A stretch of DNA of 64,000 bases, taken from assembly GCA_902779675.1 (NCBI GenBank), contig CACZCK010000008.1, positions 1 through 64,000 of the forward strand, in the 5' to 3' direction. The notes beneath the pieces were generated by a model. The model did no database searches, was not told where the DNA came from, and was given only the letters and a program-made list of their open reading frames with translations. This document shows positions 17,445 through 26,086 of the stretch, piece after piece. Positions within the stretch are counted from its first letter, which is position 1; every line of letters begins with the position of its first letter. The stretch is from an uncultured Coriobacteriaceae bacterium (GTDB lineage: Bacteria > Actinomycetota > Coriobacteriia > Coriobacteriales > Atopobiaceae). A program made the position numbers and the translations under genes.

Positions 17445-18476
17445 ATGAGTATTTGTCTGAGTCACACTTCAGCAGATCGGGCGCTGGAAACCTTGGCTTG
17501 CGGCGGACAAGCGGTAGAGATGGCGGCTTCGTCTGCGGTGTACAGCTTCGAGGCAACTGACAGCGCGGTAAGCGCCGTTTCCGACGAGCTGGAGTATCTG
17601 CTAGGACCGGAAGCCAGAGATTTGAACCTGCTTGTAGGGACGGATGGCGAGCGCCATTCGACCGAGAAGAAGGTGGTCCACAAATGGGCGGGACCTCTTC
17701 CAGAGGGTTCGCTAGCAAAAGTGTGTGATGGCCTGTATATATCGACCCCGTCGTTCTGCCTGTTGCAACAGGCGGCCGAGCTGCACACGATCAATCTCTG
17801 CCAGATGCTTGGGAGATATCTTGCTGTCGCGACGCCAAAAGGCGGAAGGGATGGGAAGACGCTCCAGAAGAGGGCGCCGCTGCTCGACGAGGCGGCGCTT
17901 GGCCAATATCTCTCGCAGTTCAGCCGTCCGCGAGGCGCTGCACGCGTGCGGGAGGCGATAAGGTGGACGGCGGCTAGGGCCGCCTCTCCTCAGGAAACGA
18001 ATTTGCAGCTTGCCTTTACGCTTCCCTACGCACACGGCGGCTTCGGCTTGGCTAAGCCGCTGATGAATCACAAGGTTACGCTGTCGGAGAAGGCCAAGGC
18101 GCTGTGTGGAAAAGAGGAGTGCTACATTGACCTCTACTGGCGAGGAAAGAACTGCGGCATCGAGTATCAGGGCTCGTTCCACAACCAGCAGATTGACGAG
18201 GACTATGCACGCTTCTATGCGTTGGATTGCATGGGAAAACAGGTGCTGTTTGTGGCAGACGCGCAGCTCAAGGATGCGGTGCAGATGAATTATATTGCGC
18301 GTAAGGTGGCGAAACGGCTTGGCAAGAAGGTGTCGCGGGACCGTTGGCCCAGCGAGAGCGACCTTCAAGGTCTTCTAGACGCGCTCAACGGGTCAAGGGT
18401 GCCCAATCGCAGCGAGCGGAGGAGGACTCGCAGGGTAAGCGGGCAAAGGGAGCGCTTGGGTGCCGTCTGCTCCTAG
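17445..18476 (+). CDS. DUF559/AbiEi-like protein with nuclease-type fold (function unknown)
   Basis: 343 residues. The N-terminal half (SHTSADRALETLACGG..., then HKWAGPLPEGSLAKV, DGLYISTPSFCLLQQAAEL) resembles AbiEi-type antitoxin or DUF559 proteins from actinobacteria. The C-terminal half has the spaced acidic residues of a PD-(D/E)xK/Vsr-like fold: Glu in SPQETNLQ, Asp in CYIDLYW, Glu in CGIEYQGSFHN. Such proteins are often found singly and their role is unclear; phage defence or DNA repair has been suggested for relatives. A GGAAGGG ribosome site precedes the ATG. The tail is very basic. It ends 4 bases past the end of the converging efflux gene, overlapping it. Confidence 0.65.
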   Translation: MSICLSHTSADRALETLACGGQAVEMAASSAVYSFEATDSAVSAVSDELEYLLGPEARDLNLLVGTDGERHSTEKKVVHKWAGPLPEGSLAKVCDGLYISTPSFCLLQQAAELHTINLCQMLGRYLAVATPKGGRDGKTLQKRAPLLDEAALGQYLSQFSRPRGAARVREAIRWTAARAASPQETNLQLAFTLPYAHGGFGLAKPLMNHKVTLSEKAKALCGKEECYIDLYWRGKNCGIEYQGSFHNQQIDEDYARFYALDCMGKQVLFVADAQLKDAVQMNYIARKVAKRLGKKVSRDRWPSESDLQGLLDALNGSRVPNRSERRRTRRVSGQRERLGAVCS

Positions 18477-19618
18477 TCGGTGACGGATGCGTCGATGTCG
18501 GGCGCGACCACGATTCTGTAGTCGGGGTAGGCCTGCTGGATCTCCCTGCAGATGATCTCCACTCCTTCGCGCGGTGCGATGTCGAAGCTCATGACCACGT
18601 CGAAGGTCATCTCCTTTGCCTCGACGTCGACGTAGAAGCCATGGAACTGCACGGCCCAGTCGTGCGCTAGCACGCGTTCGCGCACGTCGTTCTGGATACG
18701 CGCGGCCTCGGTGTTGCCGGTGTTATACGAGTACACACCCACGCCCGTTAGGATGACGCCCGTCTCGCGCTGCACCTTTGCCTCGAGCTTTCGGGTCAGG
18801 CGGTCGACCTCCCTGACGGTCATGGTGTCCGGCAGCTCGAGGTGCACCGAGGCCAGATCCTTGTCGGGGCCATAGTTGTACATGATCAGGTCGTAGGCGC
18901 CCTGCACGACGGGCTCCTCGGTCAGGAGCTGCTTGATCTGGTCGGTCGTCTCCTTGTCGGCTCGTTCGCCGAGGATCTGGTTGAGGGTCTCGATCATCAT
19001 CTCGATGCCCGACTTGACGATGACTGCCGAGATGCCCGCGCCTACGTACGCCTCCAGCGACACGCCGCTAACCATAAACACGATGGCGCAAGCCAGTACC
19101 GACGCAGAGAGAATTGCATCGAACATGGCATCGGATCCGGAGGCCACAAGCGAACCCGAGTTGACCTTCTCGCCCTGCGCCTTGACGTAGCGCCCGAGGA
19201 CGATCTTGACCACGACGGCAACTGCGATGATCGCCAGCGAGACGGTGCTGTACTCTGGCTGCTCGGGGTGAAAGATCTTCTTGACGGACTCTACGGCGGA
19301 GGTGATGCCGGCATAGAGCACGATGCCCGAGACGATCATGGCGCTTAGGTACTCGATGCGTCCGTAGCCCATCGGGTGCTTCTTGTCGGGCAGGCGCCCC
19401 GACAACTTGGTGCCCACGATGGTGATGATCGATGAGAGCGCATCGGACAGGTTGTTGACGGCGTCGAGCGTCACGGCGATGGAATGCGACACGATGCCGA
19501 TGGTCGCCTTGAACGCGGCGAGTAGCACGTTGGCCGCGATGCCGATGACACTCGTCCTGATGATGACCTTGTCGCGACTCGTTTCGGGAGCCGCGGAAGC
19601 GGATTGGTTCTTGCTCAT
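18473..19618 (-). CDS. Cation diffusion facilitator (metal efflux) family transporter
   Basis: About 381 residues from ATG 19618, which follows AGGGGGAT; an in-frame start at 19633 is upstream of that site. CDF proteins export divalent metals (Zn, Mn, Fe, Co) in exchange for protons. Six membrane segments are apparent, with metal-site residues in HSIAVTLDAVNNLSDALSS (TM2) and SGSDAMFDAILS (TM5). The C-terminal cytoplasmic domain (from about 215) is long, about twice normal, and suggests a second metallochaperone-like module. The DxxxxxxxD form in TM2 resembles Mn or Fe exporters, but the metal is not certain. Confidence 0.9.
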   Translation of the reverse strand: MSKNQSASAAPETSRDKVIIRTSVIGIAANVLLAAFKATIGIVSHSIAVTLDAVNNLSDALSSIITIVGTKLSGRLPDKKHPMGYGRIEYLSAMIVSGIVLYAGITSAVESVKKIFHPEQPEYSTVSLAIIAVAVVVKIVLGRYVKAQGEKVNSGSLVASGSDAMFDAILSASVLACAIVFMVSGVSLEAYVGAGISAVIVKSGIEMMIETLNQILGERADKETTDQIKQLLTEEPVVQGAYDLIMYNYGPDKDLASVHLELPDTMTVREVDRLTRKLEAKVQRETGVILTGVGVYSYNTGNTEAARIQNDVRERVLAHDWAVQFHGFYVDVEAKEMTFDVVMSFDIAPREGVEIICREIQQAYPDYRIVVAPDIDASVTD

Positions 19619-19749
19619 GAGATCCCCCTGCACGTTACGGCCGCGGAGAGCGAGGCCGTCTGCCCTGTGTCAGGAATCCATCATACCCAAGTGAGGCCCG
19701 CGGGAAGGTGGGGTACCGCCTTCTTGGCAAGGGGCGCCGACGGCATCCG

Positions 19750-20928
19750 CTACGATCGCACGAGCACCGCCACGGTCTCGATGTGCTTGGTGTGGGGGAA
19801 CATGTCAACCGGCGTCAGGCTCTGCAGCTGGTAACCGCCCGAGAGCAGCGTGTCCAGGTCGCGGCGTTGCGTGACGGCGTTGCACGAGACGTACACCACG
19901 GTGCGCGGCGCCAGCGCCAGCACGCCGGCCAGAAACTCGGGTGTGGAGCCTGCGCGCGGTGGGTCCATGATCACAGCGTCGTAGGCGTTGCGGCGCTTGG
20001 CCTCCTCGCGCATGAAGGCGGTGGCGTCGGCGCACACAAAGCGGCAGCGTTGGTCGAGTCCATTCCGGCGTGCATTGAGCCGTGCGTCGGCCACGGCGCC
20101 CTGACCCACCTCCACGCCCGTCACGTGCAGGCCTGGTACCTGCGCGGCGGCGCACATGCCGATGGTACCGATGCCGCAGTACGCGTCGAGCACGCGCATG
20201 CCCCGCTCGAGCTGGGCTCCCTCGATGGCCAGCGTGTAGAGGCGCTCGGTCTGGGAGGGGTTGGTCTGGTAGAAGCTCGTGGGCCCTATCTCGAAGGTGA
20301 CGCCCAGCAGCTCGTCGTGCATGACCCCACCGCCGTACAGTGCGCGCGAGGTGGGGCCCAGGATGGCATTGGTCTTGCGCACGTTGGTGTTGAGTGCCAC
20401 GGCGGTGACGTCAGGCGCATGCTTGAGCACGCGCTTGACCAGCTCGCGTTCGCGGGGGAGACGCTCGCCGTTGGCCACGATGGTCAGCAGCAGCTCGTCG
20501 GTCTTCCAGCCGGCGCGCACCACGGCGTGGCGCAGCAGGCCGCGCCCGCGGTCCTCCTCGTAGGCCGACACGTGGCACAGCTCGGCCGTGCGGGCAAAGG
20601 ACCCCAGCACACGACGACAGCGCGGGTCCTCGGTCAGGCACTGCCGGCAGCGCACGATACGGTGCGTGCCGCGCGCGTAGAACCCGCTGCGGATGGTGCC
20701 CTTGGGTCCGGGGGCAAAGGGGGTGGCGGCCTTGTTGCGGAAGCCCACGGGTTCGCGCATGCCCACAATCGGCGCGAGCGTGCCTACGGGGCATGCGGCC
20801 AGCACCTCCGCAAACAGCTCCTGTATCTGCGCCTGCTTGCGCTCGAGCTGTATGGGGTAGGGGACCGCGAGGGTCTCGCAGCCTCCGCAGGTCTTGGCGA
20901 TGGGGCAGGTGTAGGTCTTGTATCCCAT
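19750..20928 (-). CDS. 23S rRNA/tRNA uracil-C5 methyltransferase (TrmA/RumA family)
   Basis: 392 residues from ATG 20928. This family transfers a methyl group from SAM to C5 of uracil in RNA. A cysteine cluster CPIAKTCGGC at the N-terminus and CRQCLTEDPRC further on fit the RumA-type iron-sulfur site. The SAM domain shows VLDAYCGIGTIGM, VTGVEVGQGAV and DPPRAGS; the catalytic Cys is in VYVSCNAVTQRRDL, and the closing MFPHTKHIETVAVL is typical. No ribosome site precedes the ATG but TACACT sits 8 bases upstream, consistent with a leaderless message. The precise target base is not readable. Confidence 0.92.
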   Translation of the reverse strand: MGYKTYTCPIAKTCGGCETLAVPYPIQLERKQAQIQELFAEVLAACPVGTLAPIVGMREPVGFRNKAATPFAPGPKGTIRSGFYARGTHRIVRCRQCLTEDPRCRRVLGSFARTAELCHVSAYEEDRGRGLLRHAVVRAGWKTDELLLTIVANGERLPRERELVKRVLKHAPDVTAVALNTNVRKTNAILGPTSRALYGGGVMHDELLGVTFEIGPTSFYQTNPSQTERLYTLAIEGAQLERGMRVLDAYCGIGTIGMCAAAQVPGLHVTGVEVGQGAVADARLNARRNGLDQRCRFVCADATAFMREEAKRRNAYDAVIMDPPRAGSTPEFLAGVLALAPRTVVYVSCNAVTQRRDLDTLLSGGYQLQSLTPVDMFPHTKHIETVAVLVRS

Positions 20929-21125
20929 GGCATCAGTGTAGCGCGAGTGCTGCCCGCGCCTTACGCAACGGCAGGCTCTCCGCAGGGCGACCACTGTCGC
21001 AGCAGCTCGCGGCGCCGTTCCCATGCGGTTTGGGCACAGGCATGGATGGGTACAATCACCACCGTGCCGCACGCTCGTCCGCCCATGCTACCATCGTGAC
21101 CGTAGCGCCAAGTTGGGAGGTATCG

Positions 21126-22451
21126 ATGGCATCCACTCAGTCAGGCAGCCAGCTGCTCGCCTCGGGCCAGCGCATCAAGACGATGCTCGGCGAGACCGCG
21201 GTCGTCAAGTCGCTCATTGGCCAGGGTGGCCAGGGCTGGGTGTATGTGGTCTCCTATGCGGGCAAGGACATGGCCCTCAAGTGGTACCGCAAGAACGTGT
21301 TTGTCTCGCCATCCGAGTTCAAGGCCAACCTCAAGAGCAACATCATGGCTGGCCCTCCCGCGCCGCAGTTCATCTGGCCCCTCGACATGACCGTCGACCA
21401 GGACGACAGCTTTGGCTACATCATGGAGCTGCGTCCCAAGGGCTACTACGAGGCCACCGAGTTTCTGCTGCACAACGTGACCTTTGCCTCGTTCCGTCGC
21501 GCCGTGGACGCCTGCCTCAACGTGGTCTCGGCGTTCCGTCAGCTGCACAACGCCGGCTACAGCTACAAGGACATCAACGGCGGCAACTTCTTCTTTGACC
21601 CCAAGACGGGCAAGGCCCTGATCTGCGACAACGACAACGTGGCGCCCAGCAGCGTGCAGACCGGCATCATTGGCACGCCGCGCTTCATGGCGCCCGAGGT
21701 GGTCACGCGCCAGACCATGCCCAACGGCCACTCCGACCGCCACTCCATGAGCGTGCTGCTGTTCATGTTGCTGTGCATGGGGCATCCGCTGGAGGGCAGC
21801 CGTTCGCTGTGCCCGGTGCTCGGCGCCGCACAGCAGCTGGCCCTCTATGGCACCGACCCGGTGTTCATGATGGACCCCGACAACCACGTCAACGCCCCCA
21901 ACGAGATCATCCACCGCGACGTGGTGCGCGTGTGGGACTGCTTCCCGCAGTACATGCGCGACATCTTCGTGCGCGCGTTCTCGCACGATGCGCTCACCAA
22001 CCCGCAGACGCGCCCCACCGAGAAGGACTGGCTCAAGGCGCTGGTGCGCTTCCGCAGCGACATGATCACCTGCAGCTGCGGCAACGAGGTCTTTACCGAG
22101 GGCGGCGCGGGCGCGGTGTGCGACGCCTGCGGCAAGCCCGTGCGCTCCGCGTGCCGGCTGAAGCTCAAGGATCTCGAGTACTCTATCCCGCTGGTGTACG
22201 ACACGCGCCTGTATCGCGTGCAGGTGGGCGTCTGCAACGCCGACGAGGCGCTCGACCCCATCGCGCAGGTGGTGCGCTCGGGTGGCAGCAAGCCGGTCCT
22301 GGGCCTGCGCAACGCGTCCAAGCAGTCGTGGAACGCCATCACCTCAAAGGGCGAACGCCGTCCCGTGGCTCCCGGCGAGGTCATACCCATCAAGCCCGGC
22401 ATCCAGTTTACCGTCGAGACCGAGACCGCCCAGATCTTGAGCAACCAATAG
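21126..22451 (+). CDS. Ser/Thr kinase-like protein with zinc ribbon (TerY-P-type triad)
   Basis: 441 residues, first gene of a ten-gene block. The kinase domain has a glycine loop (IGQGGQGWVYVV, residues 31-42), Lys in MALKWY, a catalytic-loop-like YSYKDINGGNFFFD and CDNDN in place of DFG, then TGIIGTPRFMAPEV like an activation segment. HRD has become YKD and DFG has become DND. Next is a four-Cys zinc ribbon (Cys316, 318, 332, 335). The beta-rich C-terminus (about 345-441, GLRNASKQSW...VAPGEVIPIKPG) could be FHA-like, but only weakly. GGGAGG precedes the ATG. The next two genes encode a VWA protein and a PP2C phosphatase, the same trio as the TerY-P systems described by Aravind and co-workers. 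Confidence 0.85.
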   Translation: MASTQSGSQLLASGQRIKTMLGETAVVKSLIGQGGQGWVYVVSYAGKDMALKWYRKNVFVSPSEFKANLKSNIMAGPPAPQFIWPLDMTVDQDDSFGYIMELRPKGYYEATEFLLHNVTFASFRRAVDACLNVVSAFRQLHNAGYSYKDINGGNFFFDPKTGKALICDNDNVAPSSVQTGIIGTPRFMAPEVVTRQTMPNGHSDRHSMSVLLFMLLCMGHPLEGSRSLCPVLGAAQQLALYGTDPVFMMDPDNHVNAPNEIIHRDVVRVWDCFPQYMRDIFVRAFSHDALTNPQTRPTEKDWLKALVRFRSDMITCSCGNEVFTEGGAGAVCDACGKPVRSACRLKLKDLEYSIPLVYDTRLYRVQVGVCNADEALDPIAQVVRSGGSKPVLGLRNASKQSWNAITSKGERRPVAPGEVIPIKPGIQFTVETETAQILSNQ

Positions 22452-22460
22452 GAGGAGACC

Positions 22461-23237
22461 ATGCCTACCATCACCGAGTTGACGTCCGCCCCACGCCGTG
22501 CGCTGCCCATCTTCTACGTGCTCGACACGTCGGGCAGCATGTCGGGAGCGCCCATCGAGCGACTCAACCACGCCATGGAAGAGACGATCGACGCCCTCAA
22601 GCAGGTGGCGGCGCACAACGGCGACGCCCAGCTCAAGGTGGCCGTGCTCGAGTTCAACTCCACCGTCAGGTGGCTGCAGCCGGCTGGCCCCGAGGACATG
22701 GAGGACTTCATCTGGCAGGACCTCTCGGCCGGTGGCATGACGGCCATGGGCGCCGCCCTCACCGAGCTCGACAGCAAGCTCTCGCGCAACGGCTTCCTCA
22801 GCTCGGCCACTGGCTCGCTGTATCCGGTGATCATTTTCATGACCGACGGCATGGCCAACGACGACTACGAGGGTCCGCTCAAGACCATCCGCCAGAACAA
22901 GTTCTTCAAGCACGCCGTCAAGGTGGGCTTTGCCATTGGTGACAACGCCGACGCCGAGATGATCGCCAAGGCCGTGGGCGATAGCGAGGCCGTGATCAAG
23001 ACCGACGACCTGGCGCTCTTTGCCAGGCTGATGCGCTTTGTGTCGGTGACGTCGTCCACCATGGCGAGCGTCTCGCACACCGCCGAGACCGACATCAACG
23101 GCGCCTCGGTGGTGCAGGCGGTTATTGCCCAGGAGGAGATCGAGCAGGAGGCTATCGACCCGGGCGTGACGGTCACGATCATCGATGAGCCCGACGACAT
23201 CGACGGCGACGACCCCTGGAACTTCGAAGAGTGGTAA
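22461..23237 (+). CDS. TerY-like VWA-domain protein
   Basis: 258 residues, almost all one VWA domain. The metal-ion site is intact: LDTSGSMSGAP near residue 21, Thr in SAGGMTAMGAAL, Asp in IIFMTDGMAND. VWA proteins of this kind act as metal-dependent scaffolds and form a trio with kinases and PP2C phosphatases. AGGAGGAG lies between the kinase stop and the ATG. The last stop codon overlaps the phosphatase start (TAATG). The final 25 residues are strongly acidic. Confidence 0.9.
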   Translation: MPTITELTSAPRRALPIFYVLDTSGSMSGAPIERLNHAMEETIDALKQVAAHNGDAQLKVAVLEFNSTVRWLQPAGPEDMEDFIWQDLSAGGMTAMGAALTELDSKLSRNGFLSSATGSLYPVIIFMTDGMANDDYEGPLKTIRQNKFFKHAVKVGFAIGDNADAEMIAKAVGDSEAVIKTDDLALFARLMRFVSVTSSTMASVSHTAETDINGASVVQAVIAQEEIEQEAIDPGVTVTIIDEPDDIDGDDPWNFEEW

Positions 23238-24760
23238 TGGCAGCCGAGGCGACGACATCCATGAGCTCGCGCGGGATGGTGGCCCTGAGCCAGACGGTTC
23301 AGGGGTACAGCCACGTGACGCACGACAAGCCGTGCCAGGACGCGTCGTGCCACCTCGAGGCCGAGGATGGCAGCTGGCGTCTGGTGGTGGTGTCCGATGG
23401 CCATGGCGACCCGAGCTGTATGCGCAGCGACCGGGGTTCCAAGATGGCGGTCGAGGCTGCCGCGGGGTGCCTGCAAGCGTTTGCGGAGGCCTTCGACGAG
23501 CCCGATTCTGCCGGCCACACCTTGGCGAGCGACCTGCGGGTACCTGCTCGCCGCGCCGCGCTGGTGCGCCGGCTGACCGACGCCATCTTGGCGCGCTGGA
23601 CCGCGGCGGTGCACGCCGACCTGGCCGCCGACCCGCTCACCGAGGCCGAGCTGGCCCAGGCCAGTGACCGCGCCCGCGCGCTGTACCTGCGCGGCGAGCG
23701 ACTCGAGCACGTGTACGGTGCCACGCTGCTGTGCGCGCTCTGGCTGCCGCGCATGCTGGTGCTGCTGCAGCAGGGCGACGGCGTGTGCCTTGTGGCACGC
23801 ACCGACGGTGACCTGTGGGAGCCCGTGCCCGAGGACGAGCGCTGCCAGGCCAACGTGACCACGTCGCTGTGCGATACGGATGCCGCCGATTCCATTCGCC
23901 ATGCGCTGGTGGCCTTTGACCGCGACCCGTCGATGGCGGTGATCTTGGGCAGCGACGGCGTAGGCAACTCGTTTGCCGGCACCGCCAACCTGGAGGGCTA
24001 CGTGATGAGGCTGCTGGTTGACGTGGCCTCCGACGGCGACGCCACGCGCGTGGAGCTGGGCCTGGAGCCCGGCCTGGCGCGACTCAGCCAGACGGGCAGC
24101 GGTGACGACATGTCGCTGGCGCTCATCGCCGACGTCGATGCCGTGGCGCGGGTGGCCGATGGCTACGCTGCCGTGGTGCGTCTGCAGGAACTGCGCGCAC
24201 ACGCTGCGGCTCTGCAGGACAAAGTGGTCTCCATGGGTCGCAAGCACGCGATTCTGGCCCAGCGGCGCGACGCCGCGCTGGCCGACCGCGCACGCCTGGA
24301 GGACGACGTGCTCGACTGCCAGGTGCGCCTGGGCGATGCTCGGGTGGCCGTGGAGCAGTCGAAGGCTCACCTCGAGGAGCTCATGGCCCTCTGCGAGCAC
24401 GCAGAGCGAGCCACCGAGGCGGCGCGCGCCAAGCTCGAGGCAGCTCCCGAGGACCCGCGCACGCTGGTCATCGGTGGCATGGCGTTTGAGGTGCGCAATC
24501 CGGGCGAGCGCGAGGTGACACGCCGCATGCGCGAGCAGCGCAGGGCAATCTCGCGTTACGAGCAGGCCTACGCGCGCCACGAGAGCCTGCTCGCCTCGGT
24601 GCAGAGCCTCGCCGAGGAGCTGGTGCGCGCCAAGGCGACCCTCGACAGCTTTGACGATGCGGACCTGCGTGCCTTCGACCAATATGACGCACAGTTTCAA
24701 CAGCTGCAGGACGAGCTGCGCGAGGCCAAAGAAGAGCTGGCGCAGACGAGTACGATCTAG
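23237..24760 (+). CDS. PP2C-family protein phosphatase with coiled-coil tail
   Basis: 507 residues. The PP2C part (about 1-300) keeps the metal-binding motifs: KPCQDASC, VVVSDGHGDPS (DGH), VILGSDGVGNSF and SGDDMSLALI. It should remove phosphate from Ser/Thr, presumably opposing the kinase two genes upstream. From about residue 310 to the end is a long helical/coiled-coil region rich in Ala, Arg and Glu, uncommon in simple PP2C enzymes; it could bind the ATPase or coiled-coil partner. The ATG shares a base with the VWA stop codon, so translation is coupled. Confidence 0.88.
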   Translation: MAAEATTSMSSRGMVALSQTVQGYSHVTHDKPCQDASCHLEAEDGSWRLVVVSDGHGDPSCMRSDRGSKMAVEAAAGCLQAFAEAFDEPDSAGHTLASDLRVPARRAALVRRLTDAILARWTAAVHADLAADPLTEAELAQASDRARALYLRGERLEHVYGATLLCALWLPRMLVLLQQGDGVCLVARTDGDLWEPVPEDERCQANVTTSLCDTDAADSIRHALVAFDRDPSMAVILGSDGVGNSFAGTANLEGYVMRLLVDVASDGDATRVELGLEPGLARLSQTGSGDDMSLALIADVDAVARVADGYAAVVRLQELRAHAAALQDKVVSMGRKHAILAQRRDAALADRARLEDDVLDCQVRLGDARVAVEQSKAHLEELMALCEHAERATEAARAKLEAAPEDPRTLVIGGMAFEVRNPGEREVTRRMREQRRAISRYEQAYARHESLLASVQSLAEELVRAKATLDSFDDADLRAFDQYDAQFQQLQDELREAKEELAQTSTI

Positions 24761-24771
24761 GGGAGGCTGAC

Positions 24772-25818
24772 ATGGGTCTTCTGACCACCACGCTCAACAT
24801 CGAGGACCGCGTTACGCACATCGACGCACCCTGTTTCGTGCCGCTCAACGCCCTGTGCTCCAGCGTGGGCCAGGCGGGCAGGCGCTACCAGTTCGCACTC
24901 AACGCGTCGATCGAGGACGTCAAGGCGGAGCGCAAGCCCAACAAGGCAGTGCTCGTCAAGTGCTCGGGCTTCCCCGACATGTACCTGGTGCAGGTCAACA
25001 TGGGTGCCTTCTATCACTTTGACATCTACGTCAAGGGCTATGTGGCGCTTGGTGCCAATATCGTGCACAACATGGCTGCGATGAACGGCGGCCTGTTGGG
25101 TGGCCTGGTGGCCAACGCGCAGCGCAAGAAGATCGATGCAGCCAATGCCCGCGTGGGCGACTACCTCTCGCACATGGAGAACGACGTGCTGCCCTATGCC
25201 GTCGAGTTGGCGGTGCAGATGCCGGCGCAGGAGTCCCTGGACGACGTGCCGGTCATCGAGGCGGGCGGCACCGAGCGCAGGTTCAACCCCTCCGACGAGG
25301 AGCGCAGGCAGGCCGACGAGCGGGCGCGGCTCGAGCAGCAGCGCAAGGAGCAGGAGCGCCAGCAGCGCGAGCTCGAACGCCAGCAGCGCGAGCTGGAGCG
25401 CCAGCGACGTGACGAGGAGCAGCGCCGCCAGCGCGAGCAGGACCAGCGCGCCCGCGAGCAGGAGCGCCAGCTCAGGGAGCAGCAGGAGGCCGAGCGCAGG
25501 GCGCAGCAGGAGGCGGCACGCGCCGAGCAGGAGCGCAGGCGCCAGCAGGAGCAGGCCGCCCGCAGGGAGGAGCAGCTGCGCCAGCAGAAGAAGGTCATCG
25601 CCGAAAAGAAGGTGCAGTCCAAGCTGTTGATGCTCACGAGCGAGGAGGCTCGCACGGGGTGCGTCAAGGTCATCCAGACGGTGGACGGCCGCACGGTCAA
25701 GGTGAGCATCCCTGCGGGCGTGACCGACAACATCAAGCTCGACGTGCCCGAGCAGGGTTGGCTCGACGAGGCAACGGGCCTGCGCGGCAACCTGCGTCTG
25801 AACATCGCCATCATGTAG
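24772..25818 (+). CDS. Coiled-coil protein with C-terminal DnaJ-C-like module
   Basis: 348 residues. The N-terminal domain (1-165) is not recognised. A very regular Arg/Gln/Glu coiled coil covers about 175-285. The last 45 residues (RTVKVSIPAGVTDNIKLDVP...GLRGNLRLNI) resemble the substrate-binding C-terminal domain of DnaJ/Hsp40, with no J domain or zinc finger. GGGGAGG lies before the ATG, 11 bases after the phosphatase stop. It may be an assembly or chaperone-like component of the same system. A second DnaJ-C-like module occurs in the product at 30260. Confidence 0.7.
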   Translation: MGLLTTTLNIEDRVTHIDAPCFVPLNALCSSVGQAGRRYQFALNASIEDVKAERKPNKAVLVKCSGFPDMYLVQVNMGAFYHFDIYVKGYVALGANIVHNMAAMNGGLLGGLVANAQRKKIDAANARVGDYLSHMENDVLPYAVELAVQMPAQESLDDVPVIEAGGTERRFNPSDEERRQADERARLEQQRKEQERQQRELERQQRELERQRRDEEQRRQREQDQRAREQERQLREQQEAERRAQQEAARAEQERRRQQEQAARREEQLRQQKKVIAEKKVQSKLLMLTSEEARTGCVKVIQTVDGRTVKVSIPAGVTDNIKLDVPEQGWLDEATGLRGNLRLNIAIM

Positions 25819-25831
25819 CCCTGGCGGCACC

Positions 25832-26086
25832 ATGGACGACTTTGGCATCCTGTACGAGGACTGGAAGGACGAGCTGCGGCGCATGACGGCCGCTCTGCGC
25901 ACCGACGCGCTGGACGGCGACGTGCAGCGCCTGCGCATCAAGCGCGAGCTGGTGCTGACGCTGCAGCAGTGCAAGCAGGTCAAACAGGCCTCCGACGAGC
26001 TCGAAGCCTCCATGAGGCGCATCTACGACCTGATGGACGGGGGCCTTCCGGCCCGCATGGACAAGCGCAAGGGGCTGACGCGATGA
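25832..26086 (+). CDS. Small helical protein, unknown
   Basis: 84 residues, charged and helical (DDFGILYEDWKDELRRM, then KRELVLTLQQCKQVKQ), no signal peptide or membrane segment. The ATG has no strong ribosome site but the gene sits 13 bases after the previous stop, and its own stop overlaps the FtsK-like gene by the four bases ATGA. This tight coupling supports it as a real gene and a likely partner of the ATPase. Confidence 0.72.
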   Translation: MDDFGILYEDWKDELRRMTAALRTDALDGDVQRLRIKRELVLTLQQCKQVKQASDELEASMRRIYDLMDGGLPARMDKRKGLTR

